A stretch of DNA of 64,000 nucleotides, taken from NCBI RefSeq assembly GCF_018372875.1, contig NZ_JAHAIF010000010.1, forward strand, positions 8,432 to 72,431, in the 5' to 3' direction. Source of the stretch: Clostridium sp. (lineage in GTDB: Bacteria > Bacillota > Clostridia > Clostridiales > Clostridiaceae). Positions 32,422-41,751 of this stretch are shown piece after piece (within the stretch, counting starts at the first letter, position 1; each line of letters opens with the position of its first letter). The notes beneath the pieces were generated by a model. That model ran no database searches. It saw only the letters and a program-made list of their open reading frames with translations, and was not told the origin of the DNA. Both the position numbers and the translations under genes were made by a program.

Positions 32422-35400
32422 ATGTTAAAACAAGATTTAATAGAGGGCTTTAATAGAAGTACCTGTGGTAAAAATGAAAAAGATGGGGAACGAGTATTAA
32501 AAAATGATTTGATTTCAGATTTAAATTATGAAGGTGATAAGGATAAAATAGTTCTTATTAGTTCAGTTATTTCTGAAGATTTATATAGTCAGTATTCTTG
32601 CAAGTTGGATATAGATAAAAAAAACAATGAAGTAATATTTTCGCATTGTAGCTGTAATACCTTTGAGAAGAAGAATAGTAAGAGGGGATATTGTTGCAAA
32701 CATCTAGTGGCTACTTTCTATAAGTTCATTAACTCCTTAGATGAAGATCCAAGCATAAAGGATGAGCTTGGATTAACAGATGCTAAAGAGAATATTGTAA
32801 GGAAAACAGAAAGTTCTATATTAGATTTACTACTTGGTGAAGAGAAAAAAAAGGATAAGATAAAGATAGAGGTTATACTTAATAAAATACAATGGACAGG
32901 AAAGCTAGGAGCAGAATTTAAAATAGGTCTTGAAGGAATGAAGTCTAACAAGCTTTATACATTAAAGGATATAGATGCCTTTTTAGTAGCTCTTTATAAT
33001 AGAATATCTATACCTTATGGCAAGGATTATATCTTTAACATAAAGGAGCAAAGACTTACTTCATCTACTAAAAGATTAATAAGCTTCATTGAGTTATTAA
33101 AGGAAATTGATTTGTCATCTAATTCTTTTAGAAAGGTTAATGAAAAGCTTGTGTCAGGAAAACAAATTACTATACCTAAAGCTCTTTTAAGAGAATTTAT
33201 GACTATAATTAAAGATTTTAGAGTATATTTAGGAAACGGATTCTATTCTAGAATTATAGAAACAGAAATTTTAGAGGAAAATATTCCTCTTCCTATGAAT
33301 TTAAAGGATTTGGGAAATTTAATTAAGCTTGAGGCTCCTCGTGGTATTCCAGAATCTTTAAATGATTCAAATGATGTATTTATGTTTAATACTACAATAT
33401 ACCTTCCATCCTATGATCAAATTGAATCAATAACTCCTTATTTAGAAGCTTTTAATCATGGAAACTCCGTATTCTTTACAATGGATGAAGAAGAAAGGGT
33501 GCTAAGAGACTTAATACCTTCTATGCAAAAGGTTAGTGATGATATTGAATTATCTAAATCCTTAAGTAATAAGGTGGTTATAGCACCAGTATCTTTTAAG
33601 TTCTATTTTGATAAAAGTGATGATATATTTCTTACCTTAAAGGTTTGTTATGATAAATATGAATTTAACTATTTTCATAATCTAAAGGATAAGGTTATAT
33701 ATAGGGATAGTACTAAGGAGGAAAAGTTAGTAAGAAAACTTAGAGAATTAGGTTTTGAGGAAGTTAATGAAACTTTTAGATTCTTTAAGGATGATGAGTA
33801 CATATTTAAATTTTTCAAAGAAGATATCCTAGAGCTTCATGAATATGGCGAAATATTTTACTCAGATAGGTTTACTGGTATAAAGAACCTTTCTTCTAAT
33901 TCTTTTAAAGGAGAAGTTAGAAAAGGAAAATATGATTATTTTGAATTTAAATTTAAGTTAGATGATATAAAGGAAGATGAAACCACAAATATTTTAAGGG
34001 CCTTTAGAGATAGCAAAAAGTTTTATAAACTTTCAAGTGGAGAGTTTTTGGACTTAGAAGAAATAGAACTTAACAAGCTTCTTAAACTATTAGATTCTTT
34101 AAATGAAGATAAAGAAATTAGTGAAAACACAATAGAGTTTAATAAGAATAAGGGTATGTATGTTGAGGATTATCTACAAGACAATGAAATAACATATGTA
34201 AAGGGCAGAAGAGGATTAAAATCCCTAAAAACTACCCTAGGAAAGCTAAAGGGAAAAGAGTTTCCTATTCCAGAATGTATAAATGCTAATTTAAGAGAGT
34301 ACCAAAGAATTGGTTATTCATGGCTTAAGACTCTTGATTACTTAGGTTTTGGCGGAATACTTGGAGATGAGATGGGACTTGGAAAGACTCTTCAAACTAT
34401 TACCTTCCTTTCTTCAAATGAAAAGGCTTTAAGTTTAATAGTAGCTCCAACATCATTAGTTTATAACTGGTATAAAGAATTTAAAAAGTTTGCTCCTAAT
34501 ATGAAGGTTGGAATACTACATAGTAATAGGGAAGAGAGAGAATATATATTAAAAAACAGAGAAAAATATGATGTTTTAATTACAACCTATAACCTAATAA
34601 AAAGAGACCTTGACCTTTATAAAGAAATAGAGTTTGACTATTGTATTTTAGATGAAGCTCAAAATATAAAGAATTCATCATCTCAAAATGCTAAGTCAGT
34701 AAAAAGCATTAAATCAAAGAACAGATTTGCTTTAACTGGTACCCCAATTGAAAACTCACTTATGGAGTTATGGAGTATTTTTGATTTTATTATGCCTGGA
34801 TATCTTTATGATGAAAAGAAGTTTGCTACAAGGTATCATAGAAGGCTTGAGGAGGATGAATGCTTAATTAAAGATTTAAACAGATTAATTAAGCCTTTTA
34901 TACTTAGAAGATACAAGAGAGATGTTATTAAGGAACTTCCTGATAAAATTGAAAACAAATTAATAGTACCTCTTGATGATGAACAACTTAAGGTTTATTC
35001 AACCTATGTTAAGTATATTCAAGATATAATTGAAAAGAAGGTTGAAAATGATGAATTTGCAAAAAGTAAAATTGAGATATTGTCATATATTACAAAACTT
35101 AGACAGATATGTTTAGACCCTTCAGTTGTTATGGAGGATTACAAAGGGGGAAGTGGTAAGATAGATGCACTTTTAGAAACTGTTAGTCAAAGCATAGATG
35201 AAGGTCATAAAATTCTCGTATTCTCCCAATTTTCATCAGTGCTTAATAATATTTCTAAGGCATTTAAAGAAAATGGAATAACCTATTGTTATCTAGATGG
35301 CTCAACACCAATGAAGACAAGAAACAAGCTTGTAGAAGACTTTAATAATGATGATACATCAGTATTTTTAATTTCTCTTAAAGCCGGAGGTACAGGATTA

Positions 35401-35673
35401 AACCTAACTAGTGCAGATATAGTTATCCATTTTGATCCATGGTGGAACCCAGCTGTAGAGGAGCAAGCTACTGATAGAGCACACAGAATAGGACAAAAAA
35501 ATGTAGTTGAAGTAATAAAAATGATTTCAGAAGGAACAATAGAAGAAAAGATTATATCTCTTCAGGAAGAAAAGAAAAATTTAATAGATAAAGTGGTAGG
35601 TAAGGATATAGAACTTGGTGAAAATATTAGCAATTTAGATGAAGAAGATATCCTATCACTTTTCAAGAGATAA
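32422..35673 (+). CDS. SWIM-SNF2 family helicase
   Basis: 1083-aa ATPase of the bacterial RapA/SNF2 type. The N-terminus has a SWIM zinc finger (CSCNTFEKKNSKRGYCCKH, about residues 73-93). A SNF2-associated domain (about 140-560) follows. The helicase core (about 615-1065) has DEMGLGKT (Walker A), DEAQNIKN (Walker B), LTGTPIENS (motif III), and the C-terminal RecA lobe motifs GGTGLNL and DRAHRIGQ. SNF2 proteins of this form are double-stranded DNA translocases that remodel nucleoprotein complexes. The specific partner is unknown. It is a single-gene unit with its own terminator and divergent upstream operators. Confidence 0.92.
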   Translation: MLKQDLIEGFNRSTCGKNEKDGERVLKNDLISDLNYEGDKDKIVLISSVISEDLYSQYSCKLDIDKKNNEVIFSHCSCNTFEKKNSKRGYCCKHLVATFYKFINSLDEDPSIKDELGLTDAKENIVRKTESSILDLLLGEEKKKDKIKIEVILNKIQWTGKLGAEFKIGLEGMKSNKLYTLKDIDAFLVALYNRISIPYGKDYIFNIKEQRLTSSTKRLISFIELLKEIDLSSNSFRKVNEKLVSGKQITIPKALLREFMTIIKDFRVYLGNGFYSRIIETEILEENIPLPMNLKDLGNLIKLEAPRGIPESLNDSNDVFMFNTTIYLPSYDQIESITPYLEAFNHGNSVFFTMDEEERVLRDLIPSMQKVSDDIELSKSLSNKVVIAPVSFKFYFDKSDDIFLTLKVCYDKYEFNYFHNLKDKVIYRDSTKEEKLVRKLRELGFEEVNETFRFFKDDEYIFKFFKEDILELHEYGEIFYSDRFTGIKNLSSNSFKGEVRKGKYDYFEFKFKLDDIKEDETTNILRAFRDSKKFYKLSSGEFLDLEEIELNKLLKLLDSLNEDKEISENTIEFNKNKGMYVEDYLQDNEITYVKGRRGLKSLKTTLGKLKGKEFPIPECINANLREYQRIGYSWLKTLDYLGFGGILGDEMGLGKTLQTITFLSSNEKALSLIVAPTSLVYNWYKEFKKFAPNMKVGILHSNREEREYILKNREKYDVLITTYNLIKRDLDLYKEIEFDYCILDEAQNIKNSSSQNAKSVKSIKSKNRFALTGTPIENSLMELWSIFDFIMPGYLYDEKKFATRYHRRLEEDECLIKDLNRLIKPFILRRYKRDVIKELPDKIENKLIVPLDDEQLKVYSTYVKYIQDIIEKKVENDEFAKSKIEILSYITKLRQICLDPSVVMEDYKGGSGKIDALLETVSQSIDEGHKILVFSQFSSVLNNISKAFKENGITYCYLDGSTPMKTRNKLVEDFNNDDTSVFLISLKAGGTGLNLTSADIVIHFDPWWNPAVEEQATDRAHRIGQKNVVEVIKMISEGTIEEKIISLQEEKKNLIDKVVGKDIELGENISNLDEEDILSLFKR

Positions 35674-35680
35674 ATATTTT

Positions 35681-35723
35681 GTAGCTGGCTATAAAAAATA
35701 CAGATAGCCAGCTACTTGTTTTT
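35681..35723 (+). terminator. Terminator after the SNF2 helicase
   Basis: GTAGCTGGCTA (35681-35691) pairs perfectly with TAGCCAGCTAC (35705-35715). TTGTTTTT follows. Confidence 0.85.
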
Positions 35724-35805
35724 CGTTTACAAATATCTTAAATTGTATATGAGTGATGTTTTGCAAAATATAAAATAAAAAATTAACAAAAAAAAGAGGA
35801 TATCC

Positions 35806-36705
35806 ATGGAATATAATCAATTACGTTATGTTGTTGAAATAGTAGAAACAGGCAGTATATCAAAAGCTGCTTCCAATTTATATATTTCTCAACCTAATTT
35901 AAGTGCACAAATTAATTCTTTAGAAAATGAGTTAGGACGAATTATATTTGAGAGAACAAATAAAGGAGTTAAACTAACTACAGAAGGTAGGGAAATATAT
36001 CATTATGCCAAGACCTTAGTAAATCAATTTGAACTAATAGAAAAGAAACTCTTATATGATCATAATGACAATAAAATTAAGATAGCTTCATTTGGATCGT
36101 GTATAGTTAGAAGAAAATTCACAGACTTATGCGCTATATTTAAGAATAAGAACTATGAATTCATTTTATATGATGATAATTTTGATGATGCAATAGACAA
36201 ACTAATTAATAGAGACGTAGATATAGCTTTTATACAATATAGCCACTATCAAGAGAAACACATTTTAAAGTATCTTGAAAATGAAGACTTAGAATTTGAA
36301 GAGCTTATTGAAGGTGAATTAAATATTCATGTAAATGAAAAATCCCTATTAAACCATAGAGAGTATATATCTGTAGATGATTTAAATGGATTGTTTTGTG
36401 TAAAAAAACAGCAATTATTTAGAGGATTATTTAATTTAAATTATGAAGTTAAGGAACTTGGATTAGATACAAACAAAAAGATAATTAGAGTAAATGATTC
36501 TAAAGCCTATGAAGACATACTGATAAACCTACCATCTTTCTCAGTATGTGTAGATTGGAAAACGGAATATAATTTTAATGGCTATTTAAAAAGAATACCA
36601 TTTAAGGATAAAAAGATTGTTATGAAATGTTCAGTAGTAAAAAGAAGAAATGAACTCTTAAAAGATGAATTAAAATTATTAATAGAGGAAATAAAAGCTT
36701 TATAG
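35806..36705 (+). CDS. LysR-type transcriptional regulator
   Basis: 299-aa regulator. The N-terminal winged helix-turn-helix (1-60) reads GSISKAASNLYISQPNLSAQINSLENELG and ends in the family's FERTNKGVKLT. The effector-binding domain (about 90-295) follows and is more divergent than usual. It is followed 23 bp downstream by the exported flavodoxin-fold protein gene on the same strand with no terminator between. This is not the divergent layout usual for LysR genes, so it probably controls its own operon. Effector unknown. Confidence 0.85.
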   Translation: MEYNQLRYVVEIVETGSISKAASNLYISQPNLSAQINSLENELGRIIFERTNKGVKLTTEGREIYHYAKTLVNQFELIEKKLLYDHNDNKIKIASFGSCIVRRKFTDLCAIFKNKNYEFILYDDNFDDAIDKLINRDVDIAFIQYSHYQEKHILKYLENEDLEFEELIEGELNIHVNEKSLLNHREYISVDDLNGLFCVKKQQLFRGLFNLNYEVKELGLDTNKKIIRVNDSKAYEDILINLPSFSVCVDWKTEYNFNGYLKRIPFKDKKIVMKCSVVKRRNELLKDELKLLIEEIKAL

Positions 36706-36728
36706 TTAAGTAATAGGGGGATATACAA

Positions 36729-37598
36729 ATGAAAAGAAAGATATTAACAGCTATAATTACAGGAATAATAACAATAGGATTAATTGGTTGTGGAAGTGAT
36801 ACAGCTAATGATAATCAAAAACCTCAAACGCAGGAAAACGGTGCTACTTCTGATGCAACGACATCAGCATCTGCAGATGCAACAACATCAGCATCTATAG
36901 TTCCAGAAAATTTAGTACAAGAATATAAACCAAAAGGTTTTACAGATTCAAAGAAAAAGAAGGCTTTATTTGTAATTGGTGATCCAAGAAAAGATAGTGT
37001 TAACTATGATCTTGCAATAACAGCTATGAAGCATTTTGAGGAAAAGAATGTAGAGGTTGAAGTAAGAGACTTATATGATATGAAATTTAATCCAGTATTA
37101 TCATTAGAAAACTTCTATTATGCTAAAGATGGTAAAGGAGAACCAACTCCAGAAATTAAGAAAGAGCAAGAATATGTTACAAAGGCAGATTACATAATAT
37201 TTTGCTATCCAAACTGGCATGATACACCTAATGCTATAACTAAGGGGTATATGGAAACTGTATTTGCTAAGAAGTTTGCATATCAAGATACAGATAAAGG
37301 CTTAGAAGGAATGCTTAAAGGAAAATCTATATACACTATTATGAATGCTGGATTCCTAGGTGGTGGAAGAGGTTATATAGGAGATGGTGTAGAAGGTATG
37401 AATAATGAAGCTTGGGATAGCTACATGAATGCCTTCAAAGTATTAGATGATGATACAGCAGATTTTTGGGGAGTTGAAAATTACGGTAGATTTGTTAACG
37501 ATAGAACCCCTAAAAATAGCTCTGATAATTATGAAGAAGAAATAAATGAATTAAGAGAAGCATTAAAGAAAGAATTAAATAAGGTTTACTTTAAATAG
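36729..37598 (+). CDS. Exported flavodoxin-fold (NAD(P)H-quinone-reductase-like) lipoprotein
   Basis: 289-aa lipoprotein (lipobox LIGC, C21). A linker contains a tandem short repeat, DATTSASADATTSAS (residues about 42-57). The body (about 75-280) is a flavodoxin_2 domain: KALFVIGDPRKDSVNYDLA (phosphate loop), DLYDMKFNPVLS, IIFCYPNWHDTPNAITKGYME and NAGFLGGGRGYIGD match NAD(P)H oxidoreductase/MdaB-type proteins. Those proteins are normally cytosolic, so an exported version is notable and fits the extracellular flavin proteins at 18314-20101. FMN or FAD would have to be loaded outside or carried by export. It is co-transcribed with the LysR regulator. Confidence 0.8.
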   Translation: MKRKILTAIITGIITIGLIGCGSDTANDNQKPQTQENGATSDATTSASADATTSASIVPENLVQEYKPKGFTDSKKKKALFVIGDPRKDSVNYDLAITAMKHFEEKNVEVEVRDLYDMKFNPVLSLENFYYAKDGKGEPTPEIKKEQEYVTKADYIIFCYPNWHDTPNAITKGYMETVFAKKFAYQDTDKGLEGMLKGKSIYTIMNAGFLGGGRGYIGDGVEGMNNEAWDSYMNAFKVLDDDTADFWGVENYGRFVNDRTPKNSSDNYEEEINELREALKKELNKVYFK

Positions 37599-37608
37599 TA
37601 ATTTTAAA

Positions 37609-37637
37609 AGTCATAGTATAATCTATGGCTTTTTTTA
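37609..37637 (+). terminator. Terminator after the exported flavodoxin-fold gene
   Basis: AGTCATAG (37609-37616) pairs with CTATGGCT (37623-37630), followed by T6. Confidence 0.8.
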
Positions 37638-37731
37638 ATCTTTAATAAAAATAGATGCATTGAAAATTCAAAACAAAATAATACATAAAACAACAAAAAA
37701 CATTAAAAAATTAGAATATATATTGCCAAAA

Positions 37732-37761
37732 TAGACAAAAACATGTTTTTTTGTGTATAAT
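37732..37761 (+). promoter_or_regulatory. Promoter of the propeller kinase gene
   Basis: TAGACA (37732-37737) and TATAAT (37756-37761) are 18 bp apart. The spacer holds the palindrome AAAAACATGTTTTT (37737-37750), a possible binding site. The gene starts 36 bases after the -10 element. Confidence 0.5.
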
Positions 37762-37797
37762 CAAACTAAAGAGATATAACTACTAGGAGGGATTGCA

Positions 37798-40700
37798 GTG
37801 CGTAAAAGTAAATTGAAAAGTATATTATCTTTAATTCTATTTTTAACAATTTTTTTAAACGGTACAATTGTATCAGCATCTAATGAAAGGGATATACTTT
37901 TCAAGAATATATCTATTAAGGATGGATTATCTCAAGCAACTGTAGAGTCGATTCTACAAGACAGTAGGGGGTATATGTGGTTTGCTACTAATGACGGTTT
38001 AAATAGATATAATGGTTATAATTTTAAGGTTTATAGAAAAGAGAGAAAATCTACTAAGGGATTAACTAGTAATTATATAAGTAAAATAATAGAAGATAAG
38101 CAAGGTTTTATATGGGCATCAGCCTATGGTGGTGTTAATAAAATTGACGTTGAAAATGAAACTATAACTCAATATGTTCAAGGAGAAGATAAAGGAAACA
38201 TATCTAATAATAATGTTAATGATATTTTATTAACTAAAGATGGTAGGATATTAATTGCAAATTATAGTGGGATAGATATATATAATGAAGAAACAGATAG
38301 TTTTGAATCTTTTACTAACGCAGAAAAGAATCTTAAAAATGAGGTTGTTTTCTCACTTGCAGAAGATAAAGATGGTTATATCTGGGTAGGTACAGAAAAG
38401 GGGTTAGACAAGCTTACCTCCACAGGAGAAAGTGTTGAAGATTTTATATATGATGATAAGTTTGAGAACTGTACTAATAAAAGTGTTCGAAGAATCTTTT
38501 GTGATGAAAATGGATTAGTATGGGTAGGTACATATAATGATGGATTAAAAAAAATTGATGTAGTTAATAGAACTATCAAAGAATATAGATATGATCCAAA
38601 TGACAAAACATCATTACCTAATAATTACGTACGAAACTTTCTTAAAGATAACATGGGTGATTTATGGATTTGTACAGGTGAAGGACTAGCTAAATATTCT
38701 AAGGAAAAAGATAATTTTATAACTTATTATAAAAACTTTTCCAATGAAAGAAGCTTAATAAATGATGAGACATTTACTGCATATCAAGATAGAGGGGGGC
38801 TAATATGGGTTGGAACATATGCTGGTATAAGTATATTTGATCCAAGTATTAAAATGGATACTTATACAAAGGATGACCGTCTTGGAGATAATACACTAAG
38901 TGAAAATGTTATTCATGGTATTTATGAAGATAAAAATGGATATTTGTGGGTTGGAACTAACTCTAAAGGTGTGAATGTAATAAATCAAAATACAAATGAT
39001 GTTTATCATGTAAATACATCTACTATGAAAGGATTCTCTAATGATTCCATAAACATAATAAGTGGATATGACAACTATATCTATATTGGTACTAATAATG
39101 GATTAAATATTATTGATATAGATAAAAAGGAAGTTAATGTAGTAGATGTAGAAGATGGTTTATCTGATAAGTTTATTAAAAGCATACTGATAGATTCTAA
39201 GGGATATGTATGGCTTGGGACTACAAATGGATACAATATATACAATCCTCAGGATGGAAGTATTAAAAATATCGATACTTGGTTAAAGAGTAAGGGAGTA
39301 AGAGATACTTATTGCAGTGTTATATATGAAGATAAAGATGGAATATACTGGATTGGAACTTTCTACAATGGTGGCTTTATAAAAATTGATCCAAAAACAG
39401 AAGAAGTAAAGATTTTTTATAGTGATGAAAATGACGATGAAGCATTAAGTGATGATGTTATTAGAAGTATAGCAGAAGATGAAGAGGGGAACCTATGGAT
39501 TGGAACAAGAATAGGATTAAATAAGTTTGATAAAGATGAAGAGAAGTTTAAGACTTATACTACAGAAGATGGTTTACCCAACAACTATATATATGGTGTA
39601 CTAATAGATGATGATGGTAATCCGTGGATGAGCACTAATTCAGGAATATCAAAATATGATGTGAAAAATGATACTTTTGTTACATTAGACATAACTGATG
39701 GACTTCAAAGTAATGAGTTTAATGGAAATGCTTATTTTAAATCTAAAAATGGTAAGTTCTATTTTGGTGGTGTAGGAGGACTAAATGCATTTTACCCTGA
39801 TGAAGTAATAAACGAAGGTTATCTACCTAAGCTACAATTTGATGTCTTTAAACTTAATGGTAAAGAAATACAAGATATACATAACCAAAAGTTTACTCAT
39901 ACAGATAATACAATAAGTATTAGAATGTTTCTTCCTGATTATAAAAATACTAATAGCATTAAATACTATTACAAAAATCTAAAGTCAGATATGGATGAAT
40001 GGATACCTATGGAAAGTAATGAGATAACCTTAAGTAATCTTTCTCCTGGTGACTATAAGTTATTATTTAAAGCTAAAAGTACTAATGGTTCTTTTAGTGA
40101 TGAAGAAACTATTGAATTTACAATCAAGCCTCCATTTTGGAGAAGTAACCTAGCCTTATTAATTTATATAGTGATAATTATTTTAATCTTTATCAATGAA
40201 CGAAATAAGCTTAAGAGACTAGATTTGTTAGTTCATCAAAGAACAAAAGATCTTTCTGATGAAATCAATAGGAGTAGTGAATTATATAATAAATTAATAG
40301 ACTCTGAAAAGAGAAAGAACAATTATTTTGTAAATTTATCTCATGAACTTAGAACTCCATTAAATGTTTTATCATCTACTGAACAGTTGATAGTGAATTT
40401 AAATAATTCTGAAGAAGGAATAAATCGAGATAGGTTAAATCACTATATGGAAGTAACGAAAAGGAATATCAATAGATTACTTAAAATTATTAATGATTTA
40501 ATAGATACGTCTAAGATTGATAGTGGAAAATATAACTTAAATCTTAAAGAGAATGATATTGTATCTGTTGTAGAAGATGCTGCATTAACTTTGGTGGATT
40601 ATGCTAAATCAAAAGGTATAGATTTAATAATAGACCCATACATGGAAGAAAGAATTATTTTGTGTGATAATTATGAAATTGAAAGATGTATAGTTAACTT

Positions 40701-41001
40701 AGTAAGTAATGCTATAAAACATACACCTGAAGGAGGTAACATAATTGTTTCGTTGGAGGATATAGGTAATAATGTTTCAATAAGTGTAAAAGACACTGGT
40801 GAAGGAATAGCGGAAGAAAATCTTGAAGCTATATTTGATAGATTTAGTCAAGTAATTGATAATAAGTCTGAGATCAAAGGTGGAAGTGGATTAGGATTAA
40901 CAATTACTAAGAAGATAGTTAAGCTACATAATGGCGAAATATTTGTTAAAAGTGAAATTGGAAAGGGCAGCACATTTATAATAATATTACCTATCAAGTA
41001 G
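37798..41001 (+). CDS. Two-component regulator-propeller sensor histidine kinase
   Basis: 1067-aa membrane kinase. A signal peptide (1-27) is followed by 14 Reg_prop repeats (about 40-660) of the form GyvWvGTnnGLnkyd, enough for two seven-bladed propellers. A Y_Y_Y domain (about 690-775) and one transmembrane segment (about 785-803) come next. The cytoplasmic kinase has HisKA (FVNLSHELRTPLNVL), HATPase N box (NLVSNAIKH) and G boxes (DTGEGI, GSGLGLTITKKIV). Bacteroides relatives are hybrids with a receiver and AraC domain; here neither is fused and no response regulator is adjacent, so the partner is elsewhere. The ligand is likely a polysaccharide or other extracellular compound. It starts with GTG after GGAGGG. 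Confidence 0.9.
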   Translation: MRKSKLKSILSLILFLTIFLNGTIVSASNERDILFKNISIKDGLSQATVESILQDSRGYMWFATNDGLNRYNGYNFKVYRKERKSTKGLTSNYISKIIEDKQGFIWASAYGGVNKIDVENETITQYVQGEDKGNISNNNVNDILLTKDGRILIANYSGIDIYNEETDSFESFTNAEKNLKNEVVFSLAEDKDGYIWVGTEKGLDKLTSTGESVEDFIYDDKFENCTNKSVRRIFCDENGLVWVGTYNDGLKKIDVVNRTIKEYRYDPNDKTSLPNNYVRNFLKDNMGDLWICTGEGLAKYSKEKDNFITYYKNFSNERSLINDETFTAYQDRGGLIWVGTYAGISIFDPSIKMDTYTKDDRLGDNTLSENVIHGIYEDKNGYLWVGTNSKGVNVINQNTNDVYHVNTSTMKGFSNDSINIISGYDNYIYIGTNNGLNIIDIDKKEVNVVDVEDGLSDKFIKSILIDSKGYVWLGTTNGYNIYNPQDGSIKNIDTWLKSKGVRDTYCSVIYEDKDGIYWIGTFYNGGFIKIDPKTEEVKIFYSDENDDEALSDDVIRSIAEDEEGNLWIGTRIGLNKFDKDEEKFKTYTTEDGLPNNYIYGVLIDDDGNPWMSTNSGISKYDVKNDTFVTLDITDGLQSNEFNGNAYFKSKNGKFYFGGVGGLNAFYPDEVINEGYLPKLQFDVFKLNGKEIQDIHNQKFTHTDNTISIRMFLPDYKNTNSIKYYYKNLKSDMDEWIPMESNEITLSNLSPGDYKLLFKAKSTNGSFSDEETIEFTIKPPFWRSNLALLIYIVIIILIFINERNKLKRLDLLVHQRTKDLSDEINRSSELYNKLIDSEKRKNNYFVNLSHELRTPLNVLSSTEQLIVNLNNSEEGINRDRLNHYMEVTKRNINRLLKIINDLIDTSKIDSGKYNLNLKENDIVSVVEDAALTLVDYAKSKGIDLIIDPYMEERIILCDNYEIERCIVNLVSNAIKHTPEGGNIIVSLEDIGNNVSISVKDTGEGIAEENLEAIFDRFSQVIDNKSEIKGGSGLGLTITKKIVKLHNGEIFVKSEIGKGSTFIIILPIK

Positions 41002-41010
41002 TAAATAGTG

Positions 41011-41082
41011 AAAGGTGAATGATTAGTGTAAAAGATGTATCAATATGGCATTCTTTTGTACAATTACTCACCTTTCTTTTTT
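41011..41082. terminator. Long bidirectional hairpin between convergent genes
   Basis: AAAGGTGA (41011-41018) pairs with TCACCTTT (41068-41075), and the paired region continues imperfectly inward to about AAAAGA (41030) with TCTTTT (41052). C and six T follow. It separates the propeller kinase from the minus-strand tautomerase-like gene. Confidence 0.7.
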
Positions 41083-41091
41083 GTTATTGAA

Positions 41092-41436
41092 TTAAAAGTT
41101 GGCTCCGTTCCATCCCCAGTTATCTACCTCTTCAAATTTTACATAAATAGATTTTGGAGGTATATTAAGTTCCTCTTTATATAAGTCACAAATCTCTCTA
41201 GTAGCCCTATTTAAAGAATCCTCTGTAGCACGTCCAAATAGTTTAACTTCGATATAAGCTCCATAGTCTAACTTTTCACCTTTAAAATATAGTGGGAAGT
41301 TATCTTGAAAACCTAACATTAAGAATTTTTGTGACTTTCCAGGTATTTCATCTATAATTTTTCCTAGTTCATCTTTTAAAGACTCCTTCTGATTTTCAGA
41401 AAGAGAAACTGTAACTTTTGAATCAATAAATGGCAT
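41092..41436 (-). CDS. MIF/phenylpyruvate-tautomerase-like protein
   Basis: 114-aa protein of the tautomerase superfamily. The start is decided by chemistry and ribosome site: reading from 41436 gives MPFIDSK, so removal of Met exposes the catalytic Pro1, and GGGAG lies six bases upstream on the minus strand. The alternative ATG at 41442 sits directly on the ribosome site and would bury the proline. Later segments (GKSQKFLMLGFQDN, GAYIEVKLFGR, NIPPKSIYVKF) follow the MIF trimer fold. The physiological substrate is unknown. Confidence 0.8.
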   Translation of the reverse strand: MPFIDSKVTVSLSENQKESLKDELGKIIDEIPGKSQKFLMLGFQDNFPLYFKGEKLDYGAYIEVKLFGRATEDSLNRATREICDLYKEELNIPPKSIYVKFEEVDNWGWNGANF

Positions 41437-41751
41437 GTACATCTCCCTCTCTTTTTTTATTAATATTTCAATAATATATTGTACTTTGATAAATTGTGTG
41501 AAAAAAAGTTAGAAAATTATGGTAATTATATTTTAACATTCAGTTTTTCTAATGTAAAGCATCTGACAACTTTTATTTTTTAATAAGTTACTATGTTATA
41601 ATATATTCAATTTTTTCATAAAAAATTACAAGTATGAATAATTTTTTTCCTTAATGTTTACAAATAAAATCTCTTTAGCAATTTATAAATCATTATGATA
41701 AAATATATCTGATAAAATAGATAATTATTATGAAATTTGGAGGATGGAATA
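41437..41751. other. 315-bp intergenic region upstream of mutS
   Basis: Very A+T-rich DNA between divergent genes. It contains the ribosome site of the tautomerase gene, a TATAAT at 41597-41602 without a clear -35 partner, and the mutS ribosome site. No open frame, hairpin or known riboswitch was recognised. Confidence 0.5.

Noticed and set aside
36840..36905. CRISPR-like or other DNA repeat
   Set aside because: The two near-identical units GCAACNACATCAGCATCT lie in the coding linker of the exported flavodoxin-fold protein and are simple internal repeats.
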